A stretch of 64,000 nucleotides of DNA from SABI01 sp963677695 (GTDB lineage Bacteria > Spirochaetota > Spirochaetia > Sphaerochaetales > Sphaerochaetaceae), in the NCBI GenBank assembly GCA_963677695.2, contig CAXXUJ010000001.1, forward strand, positions 1,984,001 through 2,048,000, in the 5' to 3' direction. A model generated the notes under the pieces. It saw nothing but the letters and a program-made list of their open reading frames with translations. It made no database searches and was not told the origin of the DNA. This document shows, piece after piece, positions 26,226 to 35,210 of the stretch. Positions within the stretch are counted from its first letter, which is position 1; each line of letters starts with the position of its first letter. Position numbers and translations under genes: made by a program.

Positions 26226-27137
26226 ATGAAATACATGGACAGAAAAACCTTCGATAAAGCGAATATCTTCGGTACCGGCACCGAAAATGAGATGTTTGCT
26301 GCCTATTTTACAGGCAATTCATACCTGAAGCTGCTGGTGAAACCGGGAGAAACTCCGTTATTCCTTGCCAATGTGACCTTTGAACCTGGCTGCAGGAATC
26401 ACTGGCATATCCATCAGGCAAAAAGCGGAGGCGGGCAGATGCTGCTCTGCACTGCAGGAGAAGGATGGTATCAGGAAGAAGGGAAGAAGGCTGTGGAGCT
26501 TCATGAAGGATCGTTTGTATCTATTCCCGCTGGTGTGAAGCACTGGCACGGTGCAAAATCCGATAGCTGGTTCAGCCACATATCCATTGAGGTTCCCGGT
26601 GAAGAGGTAAAGAATGAATGGCTCGACCCGGTATCTGATCAGTCCTACAGCAGCCTGAAGGAGAAGAAACGACATTCTCCTGTCTCCTACGGAATACCGA
26701 AGTCACGTTCGATGACGAAAAAGCAGTTCAGCAAGTTGAACATGTTCGGTACCGGTATATTCAACTTCATGCTTGCAAAATACTTTGTAGGACGCTCCTA
26801 CCTGAAGATGCTGACGATGCCCGGACGATCCCCTCTTTTTCTCGTCAATGTGACCTTTGAGCCGGGCTGCAGGAATGACTGGCATACACACCATGCGACC
26901 AGCGGAGGCGGACAGATGCTGATCTGCACTTCCGGTGAAGGATGGTATCAGGAGGAGGGGAAGGAGCCGGTGAGTTTGAAAGAAGGTTCATTCGTATATA
27001 TTCCTGCAGAAGTGAAGCATTGGCACGGAGCGAAAAAGGAGAGCTGGTTCAGCCATATAGCCCTGGAACTTTCCGGTGAAAATCTGAAGAACGAGTGGCA
27101 GGGCCATGTGACTGACGCACAGTATAATCCTTTATAG
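26226..27137 (+). CDS. Tandem double-cupin protein
   Basis: Two copies of the same roughly 130-residue cupin unit follow one another, each with the metal-site stretch GCRN(H/D)WH and the second motif IPA(G/E)VKHWHGAK; both contain GEGWYQEEGK. The unit also occurs fused to decarboxylase-like domains at 33821-35077. No signal peptide is seen, so it is cytoplasmic. ATG 26226 follows AAGGAC. Cupins of this type often accompany carboxymuconolactone-decarboxylase-like and aldo/keto reductase genes; the reaction is not known. It heads an operon with a DUF362 protein and an aldo/keto reductase. Confidence 0.88.
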   Translation: MKYMDRKTFDKANIFGTGTENEMFAAYFTGNSYLKLLVKPGETPLFLANVTFEPGCRNHWHIHQAKSGGGQMLLCTAGEGWYQEEGKKAVELHEGSFVSIPAGVKHWHGAKSDSWFSHISIEVPGEEVKNEWLDPVSDQSYSSLKEKKRHSPVSYGIPKSRSMTKKQFSKLNMFGTGIFNFMLAKYFVGRSYLKMLTMPGRSPLFLVNVTFEPGCRNDWHTHHATSGGGQMLICTSGEGWYQEEGKEPVSLKEGSFVYIPAEVKHWHGAKKESWFSHIALELSGENLKNEWQGHVTDAQYNPL

Positions 27138-27153
27138 ATTGGTGGACATCCAT

Positions 27154-28212
27154 ATGAAAAAACAGAAAATACAGAAGAAAAAGAACCGGAAAATCAGGAA
27201 CATCGTACTGAGTATCACAGGAAGTATTCTCCTGCTGCTCCTGATTGTTATCGTCTGGGTCGCCTGGGGCAAGAACCAGGGAGAGCAGATCTCCCATACC
27301 TCCTTTCTTGTTACTGACCAGACACCATCAGAAGCAGACCCCTCTCTCGTGTATATGACCAGTGATATCACACCGGAGGGATTGGTTCGGGTGTACGAGG
27401 CTCTCGGCAGGGATTTTGACGGCAGAATTGCCGTAAAGCTTCATACGGGCGAGGGCGAGGATAGCTTTCATCTCAGACCCTCGTTCATCGAACCGCTCAT
27501 CGACCTCGTTGATGGCACGATCATAGAGAGCAATACCGCATACGGTGGAAGCCGTACCGAAACAGCCGTGCATATGCAGCTCGCTCAGGAGAGAGGTTTC
27601 ACTGAAGTAGCTCCGGTAGATATTCTGGATGCTGAAGGCTCTCTCACACTTCCTGTCACGGAAGGACAGCAGCTGAAAGAGAATCTGGTGGGCTCCCATC
27701 TCGCTGATTATGATTCAGTGATAGTTCTCTCTCACTTCAAAGGCCATTACATGGGAGGTTTTGGTGGAGCCATCAAGAATACCTCCATCGGAATAGCCTC
27801 GAGTGAAGGAAAAGGACTGATACACACCGCAGGTGTACTCCCTAACTTCTTTTTCGGGATGCTGTTCACCCGGCAGAACGCCTTTCTCGAGTCGATGGCG
27901 GAGGCGGCGAAGTCTGTCTCGGACTATGAACATGACGGTGATGATATCCTCTATATAAACGTTGTGAACAACATATCGGTCGACTGTGACTGCGTTGCCA
28001 ATCCTGCGGAGCCTGATATGCATGACATCGGGATTCTTGCATCAACCGATCCCGTCGCACTCGATCAGGCAAGTGTTGATCTGGTGTATGCCGCGGATGA
28101 TGGAGGTTCTGTGATAGAGCGGATTGAGTCCCGTAACGGACTCCTTACCCTGAAACATGCCGAGGATATCGGTCTCGGCAGCAGATGGTATGAGTTGATC
28201 AGTATAGATTGA
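27154..28212 (+). CDS. DUF362 protein with N-terminal membrane anchor
   Basis: A lysine-rich start is followed by one hydrophobic segment (about residues 17-38), then a DUF362 domain with NTAYGGSR, HFKGHYMGGFGGAIKN, GIASSEGKGLIHTAG and VDCDCVANP. DUF362 proteins are often called iron-sulfur-centre proteins, but the usual ferredoxin motif is absent here; VDCDC is the only cysteine pair. The domain is probably outside the membrane. ATG 27154 is preferred because GGTGG sits eight bases upstream. A close relative with a cleavable signal lies at 36202-37275. Function unknown. Confidence 0.85.
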   Translation: MKKQKIQKKKNRKIRNIVLSITGSILLLLLIVIVWVAWGKNQGEQISHTSFLVTDQTPSEADPSLVYMTSDITPEGLVRVYEALGRDFDGRIAVKLHTGEGEDSFHLRPSFIEPLIDLVDGTIIESNTAYGGSRTETAVHMQLAQERGFTEVAPVDILDAEGSLTLPVTEGQQLKENLVGSHLADYDSVIVLSHFKGHYMGGFGGAIKNTSIGIASSEGKGLIHTAGVLPNFFFGMLFTRQNAFLESMAEAAKSVSDYEHDGDDILYINVVNNISVDCDCVANPAEPDMHDIGILASTDPVALDQASVDLVYAADDGGSVIERIESRNGLLTLKHAEDIGLGSRWYELISID

Positions 28213-28246
28213 CTCAATTAACATAGAGACATGTAGGAGAAAAGAT

Positions 28247-29155
28247 ATGATATTACAGGAAACATACACACTCTCGAACGGAGTGAAGATTCCGAAACTC
28301 GGACTGGGAACCTGGTTCATCAATGACAGGGATTCCGTACAGGCTGTGAAATCAGCCGCAGCGGCAGGATACCGCCACATCGATACCGCTCAGGCATACA
28401 GGAATGAGAAGGGGGTTGGTGAAGGCATCAGATCGTGCGGGGTTGACCGTGAAGATATGTTCGTCACGACTAAACTCGCAGCGGAGGCAAAGAGCTATAA
28501 GAAAGCTGTCTCAGCGATTGACAATTCACTGAAGAAGCTTGGCCTCGATTATATCGATATGATGATCATTCACAGTCCCCAGCCCTGGACGAAGTTCGGC
28601 TCTCAGGACAGATACTTCGAAGGGAACCGGGAAGCATGGCGTGCTCTCGAAGAGGCATACAAGGCTGGGAAGCTCAGGGCGATCGGTGTTTCGAATTTTG
28701 ACAAGGCTGACCTCGATAATATAATCTCCTCGCGCACCGTAAAACCTATGGTGAATCAGATTCTCGCCCATATCTCGAATGTCCCGAATGATCTGATTAT
28801 GTACTGTCAGGACCACGGTATTCTGGTGGAAGCATATTCCCCTGTAGGGCATGGAGAACTATTCAAGAACAAAGATATTGTGAGAATGGCAGAGAAGTAT
28901 CAGGTGTCAGTGCCTCAACTTGCAATCAAGTATGATCTTCAGCTGGGGCTTCTTCCTCTTCCTAAAACAGCCAATCCGGATCACATGAAAAACAATGCGG
29001 ACCTGGAGTTCACCATCAGCGAGACGGATATGAAATCTCTTACTGAAATGGAGACGATAAAAGACTATGGGGATGCGAGTGTCATGCCGGTCTATGGCGG
29101 CAAGCTGAACTTCAAGGCAATGCTGGCCATGATGTTTCCGAAGAAAAGAAACTGA
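28247..29155 (+). CDS. Aldo/keto reductase (2,5-diketogluconate reductase-like)
   Basis: A 302-residue single-domain reductase with the AKR signature: RHIDTAQAYRNEKGVGEGI (catalytic Asp and Tyr), TTKL (Lys) and MIIHSPQPW (His), then ALEEAYKAGKLRAIGVSNF and the cofactor-binding end LPLPKTANPDHMKNN. It reduces aldehydes or ketones with NADPH in the cytoplasm. The GGAGA ribosome site is well placed. It is the third gene of the cupin operon, under MerR-type site 3. Together with the iron-sulfur aldo/keto reductase at 23.6 kb it supports a role of the island in carbonyl reduction. Confidence 0.92.
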   Translation: MILQETYTLSNGVKIPKLGLGTWFINDRDSVQAVKSAAAAGYRHIDTAQAYRNEKGVGEGIRSCGVDREDMFVTTKLAAEAKSYKKAVSAIDNSLKKLGLDYIDMMIIHSPQPWTKFGSQDRYFEGNREAWRALEEAYKAGKLRAIGVSNFDKADLDNIISSRTVKPMVNQILAHISNVPNDLIMYCQDHGILVEAYSPVGHGELFKNKDIVRMAEKYQVSVPQLAIKYDLQLGLLPLPKTANPDHMKNNADLEFTISETDMKSLTEMETIKDYGDASVMPVYGGKLNFKAMLAMMFPKKRN

Positions 29156-29192
29156 AAAGAATACCAGAGAAATCAATGCCCTCTCTGTTGAT

Positions 29193-29225
29193 CCCGTCCC
29201 CGGATGTATGATCTCCGAGGATGGG
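29193..29225 (+). terminator. Hairpin after the cupin-DUF362-AKR operon
   Basis: CCCGTCCCCGGA pairs with TCCGAGGATGGG (two G-T pairs) around a 9-base loop, 37 bp after the stop. A T-rich stretch follows a little further on. Confidence 0.55.
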
Positions 29226-29253
29226 CCTGCTGTTCATCCTTTCTTTTGATAGT

Positions 29254-29320
29254 ATGCCTTTAAAGCATGCCGTATTATTAGAACAAAGTATTGGGCATAG
29301 CCTGCCGTTTTCTTTATATT
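29254..29320 (+). promoter_or_regulatory. LysR-type promoter A (exporter/DUF3737/PatB operon)
   Basis: The box ATGCCTTTAAAGCAT (29254-29268) is followed after 22 bp by TTGGGC (29291-29296), then 18 bp and TATATT (29315-29320). Promoters B and C have identical spacing. Confidence 0.82.
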
Positions 29321-29435
29321 CAGAGTGGATGAAGTTCAGGCAAGGTGTGCTGCCTTATGCATGATGACGGAATGAGATATACACGATGAATACAGCTATA
29401 AAGAGAATGATACAGACATTTCACATTGAGATAGA

Positions 29436-30797
29436 ATGGGAGAACCGGGAGGTATGATCAGACCCAAACCTGCCTTAGCCGCAGCGACTCTCGGATTCTT
29501 CACCATCACGTTAGATGCGCTCATAGTGAGTGTCGCACTTCCTGCCATCGAACATGATCTCGGTGTGGGGATGGTATGGCTGCAATGGGTACTTGACGGG
29601 TATACTCTTCCGTTCGCAGCTTTACTTCTCCTTTCCGGAGGTCTTACAGACCGGTACGGGGCGAAGAGAATATTTGGTTACGGGGTGTCACTGTTCACGA
29701 TCAGCTCGCTTTTCTGCGCGGCAGCTCCCCATCCGCTGCTTCTTGTTGCTGCACGTTTCTTTCAGGGAGCGGGTGCGGCATGTATGACTCCCGCATCACT
29801 TTCCCTGATAGGAGAAGCTTACGCCGATCCTTCTGCAAAATCCCGTGCCATAGGGTTCTGGGCAGCCGGAGGAGCAGTCGCAACAACAATCAGCCCGCTC
29901 ATCGGCGGAGTTCTCAGTGCCGTACACTGGCGATTGATTTTTCTTGTGAATCTTCCCGTAGGAGTGATCATCCTAATCGTTCTCACACGTGTGGATTCTT
30001 CCAGGAAACGCCCGGTGCCGTTTGACGTCTCGGGTCAGGTCACCAGTTTTTTCTCCCTTGCAGCACTGATTTTCGGATTGATTCAGATGGGTAATAGATC
30101 CTTCAGTGATCCTCTCGTGCTGATTCCCCTTGCCTCAACTCTTGCTGTCGGGACTCTGTTCGTACTGATTCAGAAACGGAAACGATATCCTCTGGTTCCT
30201 CCGAATCTGTTCAGTTCCAGGATAATCACCGCCACGGTTATGATAGGGTTTACATTTATGGTGGGCTTCTTCGGTATGGTGTTCGTCCTGAGCCTGTACC
30301 TTCAGGAATCAAGGGGATTATCTGTAGTTCAGACAGGACTGGCATTTATTCCCGTGACAGGATTCTCTATCGTTATGCCGATCCTGGCAGCTGCAATGGC
30401 GGAGAAAAAGAGTCCATGGCTTCCCATTTCACTTGGACAGATCTTCATGTTCACCGGTCTTTTGCTGCTGAGTGCCTATGCCCGGAATGCATCTATCCCT
30501 GTTCTGATACTCTGTATGATACCAGTCGGTCTGGGAGCAGGATTGGCGATGCCTTCAGCAACATCACTCCTGTTAAACTCTGTCCCAAAAGAAATCTCCG
30601 GTACTGCCGGAGGGATACTGAATACGAGCCGTCAGATCGGAGGCGCTCTGGGAATTGCACTCTTTGGAACCCTGATCTCTCTTGATGGATATGAAACGGG
30701 ATTGACGATAAGTCTCTCCATAGCCGGTCTGCTACTCCTTTTTACCACGGTATATGGTCTCAGATCAGTAAAAGCGACGGCAGTGCTGCCGACATAG
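29436..30797 (+). CDS. MFS exporter, DHA2 (EmrB/QacA) type
   Basis: A 453-residue multi-span membrane protein. TLDALIVSVALPAI is the DHA2 motif D variant near the first helix, and GGLTDRYGAKR is the loop 2-3 motif of major facilitators. Family members expel drugs or metabolites by proton antiport. Start is uncertain: ATG 29436 has only a weak GAGATA site, whereas ATG 29454 has GGGAGG too close. It is the first gene behind LysR-type promoter A and is followed on the same strand by DUF3737, PatB-like and small exported genes. Confidence 0.88.
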   Translation: MGEPGGMIRPKPALAAATLGFFTITLDALIVSVALPAIEHDLGVGMVWLQWVLDGYTLPFAALLLLSGGLTDRYGAKRIFGYGVSLFTISSLFCAAAPHPLLLVAARFFQGAGAACMTPASLSLIGEAYADPSAKSRAIGFWAAGGAVATTISPLIGGVLSAVHWRLIFLVNLPVGVIILIVLTRVDSSRKRPVPFDVSGQVTSFFSLAALIFGLIQMGNRSFSDPLVLIPLASTLAVGTLFVLIQKRKRYPLVPPNLFSSRIITATVMIGFTFMVGFFGMVFVLSLYLQESRGLSVVQTGLAFIPVTGFSIVMPILAAAMAEKKSPWLPISLGQIFMFTGLLLLSAYARNASIPVLILCMIPVGLGAGLAMPSATSLLLNSVPKEISGTAGGILNTSRQIGGALGIALFGTLISLDGYETGLTISLSIAGLLLLFTTVYGLRSVKATAVLPT

Positions 30798-30878
30798 AAG
30801 GTTTCAGTAGTGAAGTGTTATTAGGAACTTGGTCGGTAGATTCAATAAAAAAAAGTATATAAGGTGTGAATAAAGCAT

Positions 30879-31745
30879 ATGAAAACAATTCAACAGGAAA
30901 TTATGGAAGGGGAGAGAGCCCTCTTTCAAGAACAGAATCTTTACATCAAGGATACCGTCTTTCAGAACGGGGAATCCCCCCTGAAGGAAAGCCGCCGCAT
31001 CGATATCGAAGGAAGTTCCTTCAAGTGGAAATACCCTGTGTGGTACGGAAAGGATATCACTATCAGAAACAGTACCTGGTTCGAAATGGGCCGTGCCGGT
31101 GTATGGTACACAGATAATATTACTGTTGAAGACAGTATAATCGAGGCTCCGAAGAATTTCAGGCGGTGTGACGGTGTGACACTGAAGAATGTATCTCTCA
31201 CCAATGCCGGTGAGACACTCTGGAACTGCAGGAATGTTACGCTGGAACAGGTCCATGCAAAAGGCGATTATTTCGCGATGAATTGCGAGCATGTGACGGT
31301 GGATGGACTCACCCTTGTAGGAGGCTACTCATTTGATGGAGTGAAGAACGTAGAGATACGTAACTCACGTCTTCTCACCAAAGACGCATTCTGGAACAGT
31401 GAGAATGTGACTGTGTACGATTCCTATATCTCAAGCGAGTACCTCGGATGGAATGCGAAGAACCTTACCCTCATCAATTGTACCGTTGAGAGTCTGCAGG
31501 GATTCTGCTACATAGATAATCTTGTACTGAAGGGGTGTACGCTGGTGAATACTGATCTTGCATTCGAATACTCGACAGTTGCTGTTGAAGTGAAAGGGCA
31601 TATCAAGAGTATCAAGAACCCTGCCGGAGGCACTATAAGAGCCGGAAGTATCGGTGAGATTATCATGGATGATGAGAAGATCGATCCCTCTCTCACCACC
31701 ATCATCACCGATGATCCTGATGAGACGATGAAGGAAGCTATCTGA
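30879..31745 (+). CDS. DUF3737 right-handed beta-helix protein
   Basis: A 288-residue protein made of repeating short beta-strand turns (patterns like NVTLEQVHAKGDYFAMNCEH, NVTVYDSYISS), with the opening EGERALFQEQNLYIKDTVF typical of DUF3737. The repeats predict a parallel beta-helix similar to pectate-lyase folds. There is no signal peptide, so it is cytoplasmic. Function of the family is unknown, though it is often next to PatB-type aminotransferases or redox genes, as here: three bases separate it from the PatB-like gene. Confidence 0.85.
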   Translation: MKTIQQEIMEGERALFQEQNLYIKDTVFQNGESPLKESRRIDIEGSSFKWKYPVWYGKDITIRNSTWFEMGRAGVWYTDNITVEDSIIEAPKNFRRCDGVTLKNVSLTNAGETLWNCRNVTLEQVHAKGDYFAMNCEHVTVDGLTLVGGYSFDGVKNVEIRNSRLLTKDAFWNSENVTVYDSYISSEYLGWNAKNLTLINCTVESLQGFCYIDNLVLKGCTLVNTDLAFEYSTVAVEVKGHIKSIKNPAGGTIRAGSIGEIIMDDEKIDPSLTTIITDDPDETMKEAI

Positions 31746-31748
31746 CGT

Positions 31749-32936
31749 ATGGCCTATGAATTCGATACACCGGTGAACAGGTTCGGCACAGACAGCATGA
31801 AATGGTCTGTGGGAGAGGATGAACTTCCGCTCTGGGTTGCCGACATGGATTTCAAAACTGCACCCGAAATACGTGATGCTCTCAGGAAGCGGATCGACCA
31901 TGGCGTGTTCGGATATACGGAAGTACCTCAATCCTGGTACGAAGCCTATAGCAGCTGGTGGGCTGACCGCCATAATTTCCCGCTTCAGACCGAATGGCTT
32001 ATATTCACCACCGGCGTCGTTCCCGCTATCTCGAGCATCGTGCGGAAGCTGACAAGCGTTGGTGAGAACGTCCTCATTCAGAGTCCGGTCTACAATATCT
32101 TCTACAACTCAATTATAAACAACGGACGTACTATTCTTGAAAGTCCTCTTGTATATGAAGAAGGGAGATATTCTATTGATTTCTCAGACCTTGAAGAAAA
32201 GCTAAGAGACCCGCAGACCTCTCTCATGGTTCTCTGCAATCCTCACAACCCGGTGGGAAAGGTTTGGGAACCCGAGACCCTTGCTCAGATCGGTCAGCTC
32301 TGTGAGAAGCACCATGTCATCGTTCTCTCCGATGAGATTCACTGTGATCTCACAGACCCGGGAATCTCCTATACCCCTTTCGCCTCAGTCTCAAAGACGT
32401 GCAGAGAAAACAGTGTGACCTGCCTCGCTCCGACCAAGACCTTCAACCTTGCAGGGCTGCAGAGTGCGGCAGTCTCTATCGCGAACCCTCATCTGCGGCA
32501 CAAGGTGTACCGTGCCCTGAATACCGATGAGGTGGCAGAACCGAATGTGTTTGCGGCTATCGCAGCAGTAAGTGCGTTTACTGAAGGCGGACACTGGCTT
32601 GATGAGCTCAGGGACTATCTGTATCAGAACAAGTGTCGCGTTCGTTCGTACATTTCAGAGCATATCGCTGAACTTTCTGTCGTTCCTTCCGATGCCACCT
32701 ATCTTCTGTGGATCGATTGCAGAAACATAACACAGGACAGTGATGATCTTCAGCGCTTCCTGAGGGAGCGGACAGGAGTGTACCTGAGTGAGGGAAGTCA
32801 CTATGGTACTGGAGGAGAAGGATTTCTCAGAATGAATACCGCCTGCCCGAGAAGCGTTCTTGACGATGCGCTTTCACGTATTGAACAGGGAATGGCCTCT
32901 TACCGTGAATATCTGAAGGGCGAAGAGAGTGAGTGA
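31749..32936 (+). CDS. PatB/MalY-type PLP-dependent C-S lyase / aminotransferase
   Basis: A 395-residue fold-type I PLP enzyme. LPLWVADMDF near residue 27 is the MalY/PatB hallmark, CNPHNPVGKVW (163-173) contacts the cofactor, SDEIHCDL holds Asp195 and Lys230 in APTKTFNLAGLQ forms the Schiff base. Such enzymes cleave cystathionine or cysteine conjugates and can release thiols from S-conjugated electrophiles. It is tightly packed between DUF3737 and a small exported protein in the LysR-type A operon. Confidence 0.9.
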   Translation: MAYEFDTPVNRFGTDSMKWSVGEDELPLWVADMDFKTAPEIRDALRKRIDHGVFGYTEVPQSWYEAYSSWWADRHNFPLQTEWLIFTTGVVPAISSIVRKLTSVGENVLIQSPVYNIFYNSIINNGRTILESPLVYEEGRYSIDFSDLEEKLRDPQTSLMVLCNPHNPVGKVWEPETLAQIGQLCEKHHVIVLSDEIHCDLTDPGISYTPFASVSKTCRENSVTCLAPTKTFNLAGLQSAAVSIANPHLRHKVYRALNTDEVAEPNVFAAIAAVSAFTEGGHWLDELRDYLYQNKCRVRSYISEHIAELSVVPSDATYLLWIDCRNITQDSDDLQRFLRERTGVYLSEGSHYGTGGEGFLRMNTACPRSVLDDALSRIEQGMASYREYLKGEESE

Positions 32937-33148
32937 AGAACCTTATTCTCTTCCTCTTGATATTCCTACTGACTGCAGCTGATGCGATGGCGGGTACGCC
33001 TGCATATGATGCGCCCGGGGGAGATGTCGTCATGTTCTACGGTGATTTCGGAAAGGCTTTCGGGCTCTATGAACGTGGTGCGGCAGTACCAGGATGGAAG
33101 TATCTCAGCGCTATACATGGGTACATAATAATAGAGCAGGGTGAATGA
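32933..33148 (+). CDS. Small exported protein, possible C-terminal remnant of a cyclophilin-like protein
   Basis: Starts at GTG 32933 overlapping the PatB-like stop by four bases. The first 20 residues are a clear signal peptide ending AMA-G. The 51-residue mature part (APGGDVVMFYGDFGKAFGLY) faintly resembles the end of the cyclophilin-like proteins at 41.3-42.3 kb, whose corresponding part reads AGDLILYQGNAFVMYYAPNS. It may be a truncated relative. Its stop lies inside the terminator hairpin. Function unknown. Confidence 0.5.
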   Translation: MKNLILFLLIFLLTAADAMAGTPAYDAPGGDVVMFYGDFGKAFGLYERGAAVPGWKYLSAIHGYIIIEQGE

Positions 33149-33156
33149 CCCTGCTC
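33134..33156 (+). terminator. Terminator hairpin of the exporter/DUF3737/PatB operon
   Basis: GAGCAGGGT and ACCCTGCTC form a perfect 9-bp stem with a GAATG loop. The stop codon of the preceding gene is inside the hairpin. Confidence 0.7.
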
Positions 33157-33216
33157 CTCCTTTGATGCGTTGCTCGTTCATGATGTACTCATCCTGCGGG
33201 CACACTATCCTTTATC

Positions 33217-33660
33217 CTACGGATGTGTTTTTATGTACAGCTCCTGAATTTCCTTCGGTACGTTCTCAAACCCCCTATCAAGCAGAGCCTGTTCCGACCC
33301 GACCTTTGCCGATTCGGTATAATACCAGATCTTGAAATCGATGAGATCCATCACGGACTGAAGTTCTTTTATCTGTTCGAGGACGATCTTCTTTCTCTCC
33401 TCGAACACCTCTTTCCTTTTTTCAAGGGAGCTGTCACCCTCCTCGCTCCATTCCTGAAAGGTTCTGATATCCTTCAGCGGCATACCCGTTCTTTTCAGGC
33501 ATTCGACAAGTCTCAGATCTTCGATACTCATCTCATCGAACTGTCTGATTCCGCTGCCTGTACGTTTGATCGAAGGGAGGAGACCTTCTTTCTCATAATA
33601 TCTCAATGTATGTATGGATAAGTCGAATTTTTCCGCTACCTGACCGATAGAATAATTCAT
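33217..33660 (-). CDS. MerR-family regulator, NmlR/AdhR-like, probable master of the island
   Basis: A 147-residue MerR protein: winged helix at residues 1-70 (IGQVAEKFDLSIHTLRYYEKEGLLP), then a coiled-coil dimer helix (about 80-120). The only cysteine is Cys54 in VECLKRTGMPLKDI, the place where the NmlR/AdhR group senses aldehydes and other electrophiles. AAGGAG precedes ATG 33660. The regulators of this group bind GAGT/ACTC-type dyads inside 19-bp promoter spacers, exactly the motif found at seven promoters between 24.8 and 44.3 kb. A related dyad overlaps its own promoter region. The link to those sites is inference. Confidence 0.88.
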   Translation of the reverse strand: MNYSIGQVAEKFDLSIHTLRYYEKEGLLPSIKRTGSGIRQFDEMSIEDLRLVECLKRTGMPLKDIRTFQEWSEEGDSSLEKRKEVFEERKKIVLEQIKELQSVMDLIDFKIWYYTESAKVGSEQALLDRGFENVPKEIQELYIKTHP

Positions 33661-33682
33661 GACGAACTCCTTGTGTTTTTTC

Positions 33683-33743
33683 TAGACCTAGAGTCAGCTT
33701 TACTCTATCTGCCAGTATACTCGTATTCCCTATGTACAGGCAA
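33683..33743 (-). promoter_or_regulatory. MerR gene promoter with downstream operator
   Basis: On the minus strand TTGCCT (33738-33743), 18 bp, TATACT (33714-33719) forms a promoter. Just downstream lie TAGAGT and ACTCTA half-sites (33688-33707 region) with wider spacing than at the activated promoters, as expected for autorepression. Confidence 0.55.
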
Positions 33744-33755
33744 TAGATCCATTGG

Positions 33756-33795
33756 AAAAAAAAGACAGCTCCGAGAGATCATAATCTCAGAGCTG
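33756..33795 (-). terminator. Rho-independent terminator of the CMD-cupin gene
   Basis: Read on the minus strand, CAGCTC.GAGA arms (33766-33776 with 33785-33795) form an 11-bp stem with one mismatch, followed by eight Ts (33756-33763). It ends the gene at 33821. Confidence 0.88.
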
Positions 33796-33820
33796 CCTGT
33801 GTGATATGGGAATCTATGGG

Positions 33821-35077
33821 CTACAGGAGGGAGTATTCATCCTCTGCAACCGGGTCAAGCCACTTGTCTTCAGCATCGCTTTCAACGGGTACGATGATAG
33901 CAATGTGTGCAAACCATGAACCGGGTGCAGAACCGTGCCAGTGAGTGACTCCTGCGGGGATGACCACCGAGTCTCCGGCTTTAAGAGGCTGTGCCTCCTT
34001 TCCCTCTTCCTGGTAGTAGCCTTCTCCGAGGGTGACCAGCAGCACCTGTACGTAACTGTGGGCATGCCAGGTCGTTCTTGAATCGGGAGAGAAGGTGACA
34101 TTGACGATCGGGAGTCCTGCTGGATTATCGAACGGTACCAGGGGTCCTACCCAGGTATCACCCGTGAAAATCGTCTCGTTGCCGCTCATCTGACCGAGAG
34201 GGAATATTTCGGGGATATACGGGTAGGGAGAAATCTCTTCAGCGCCTGAGGGAGCTGGTGCCGAAGGCATACTTGCCCTGCGTGCAAGCACCTGGCTGAG
34301 AACGGCAGCTGCTGTCTCTCCACGTTCTTTACCGAGTTCATTGGTGATGACCGAGACAACATCCTGCATCTCTTCTTCTGTGATACCGCTCGTCATTGCA
34401 GCACTCATGTGGAACATCTGCTGAGAATCGGTTCCCTCGAGACTGGCGAGGATGCTGACCGTTGTGAGTTCTCTTCTGTCGAAGGAGATATTGTCCCTTG
34501 CGAAGATATCTGCAAAGAGATGTTCCTTCAGGAATGCGTCCATCGCATCACTGTAGCCGTTTGTCTGTGCCTTCTGCTGATTGAGTGGGAATCCCATGAG
34601 CTTTGAGAGGTTCTTCACTCCCAACTCGTACCGGTCGACTCCTTCGGGGAGGACTGCAGGCTGCGTGCCGTATGAGTCCGTGATTCCCTTCGCACTTCTT
34701 TCTTCCAGAACCGAAGCGAGTGCGCCCTGTGCATTCAGCGCTCTCGGGAAGCCGGCATAAGCATACGACTGAAGGATGATCTCTCCGATATCATTCACCG
34801 TAAGCCCTCTATCAAGTCCGACGCTGATTGCAGTGGTTAGTTTTTCTGTATCACCGTTCGCAGTGAACGCCGCTATGGTGACGATGCTCTGCATCTGCTC
34901 GGAAAGGACTGTTATTTCCTTTGCAGGTACCATGGAATATGCTTCGGATCCGTCGAATGCTGTCTGTTCCGCAATCCCTTCAGCGAAGAAGAGAGAGGGG
35001 ACGAAAGAGATGAACAGTGCAAGAAGAAGCAGCTGTTTCAATCCACCTTTCCGGTCATGGAAAATGTGTTTCTTCAT
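33821..35077 (-). CDS. Exported fusion: two carboxymuconolactone-decarboxylase-like domains plus cupin
   Basis: A 418-residue protein starting at ATG 35077 (AGGAG eight bases upstream) with a signal peptide ending near FAEG. Two alpha-helical CMD/AhpD-like domains follow (roughly 55-130 and 165-250; both lack a CxxC pair), then a cupin (about 290-400) with TWHAHSYVQVLLVTLGEGYY and IPAGVTHWHGSAPGSW. The same pieces occur separately in this island (cupin at 26.2 kb, CMD at 40.7 kb). CMD-plus-cupin proteins are common in anaerobes but have no proven reaction. It is the only gene with both a LysR-type promoter and a MerR-type site in front. Confidence 0.87.
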   Translation of the reverse strand: MKKHIFHDRKGGLKQLLLLALFISFVPSLFFAEGIAEQTAFDGSEAYSMVPAKEITVLSEQMQSIVTIAAFTANGDTEKLTTAISVGLDRGLTVNDIGEIILQSYAYAGFPRALNAQGALASVLEERSAKGITDSYGTQPAVLPEGVDRYELGVKNLSKLMGFPLNQQKAQTNGYSDAMDAFLKEHLFADIFARDNISFDRRELTTVSILASLEGTDSQQMFHMSAAMTSGITEEEMQDVVSVITNELGKERGETAAAVLSQVLARRASMPSAPAPSGAEEISPYPYIPEIFPLGQMSGNETIFTGDTWVGPLVPFDNPAGLPIVNVTFSPDSRTTWHAHSYVQVLLVTLGEGYYQEEGKEAQPLKAGDSVVIPAGVTHWHGSAPGSWFAHIAIIVPVESDAEDKWLDPVAEDEYSLL

Positions 35078-35165
35078 GTGAAAACTCCTATCGGACACTA
35101 TGATCCATAATTGGAATCAAACCTGTCCTGGTCTTTGTTTCTCCGATGGATATATCAGAGATCTG

Positions 35166-35196
35166 TTATATATGACTCGATCTCGAGCGAGGTCTA
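35166..35196 (-). promoter_or_regulatory. MerR-type promoter, site 4 (CMD-cupin gene, atypical -35)
   Basis: On the minus strand TAGACC, 19 bp, ATATAA, with a CTCGAG-centred dyad in the spacer. The -35 differs from the usual TTGACC at one base. It lies just downstream of LysR-type promoter B. Confidence 0.6.
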
Positions 35197-35210
35197 GTCT
35201 TGATTATCCT

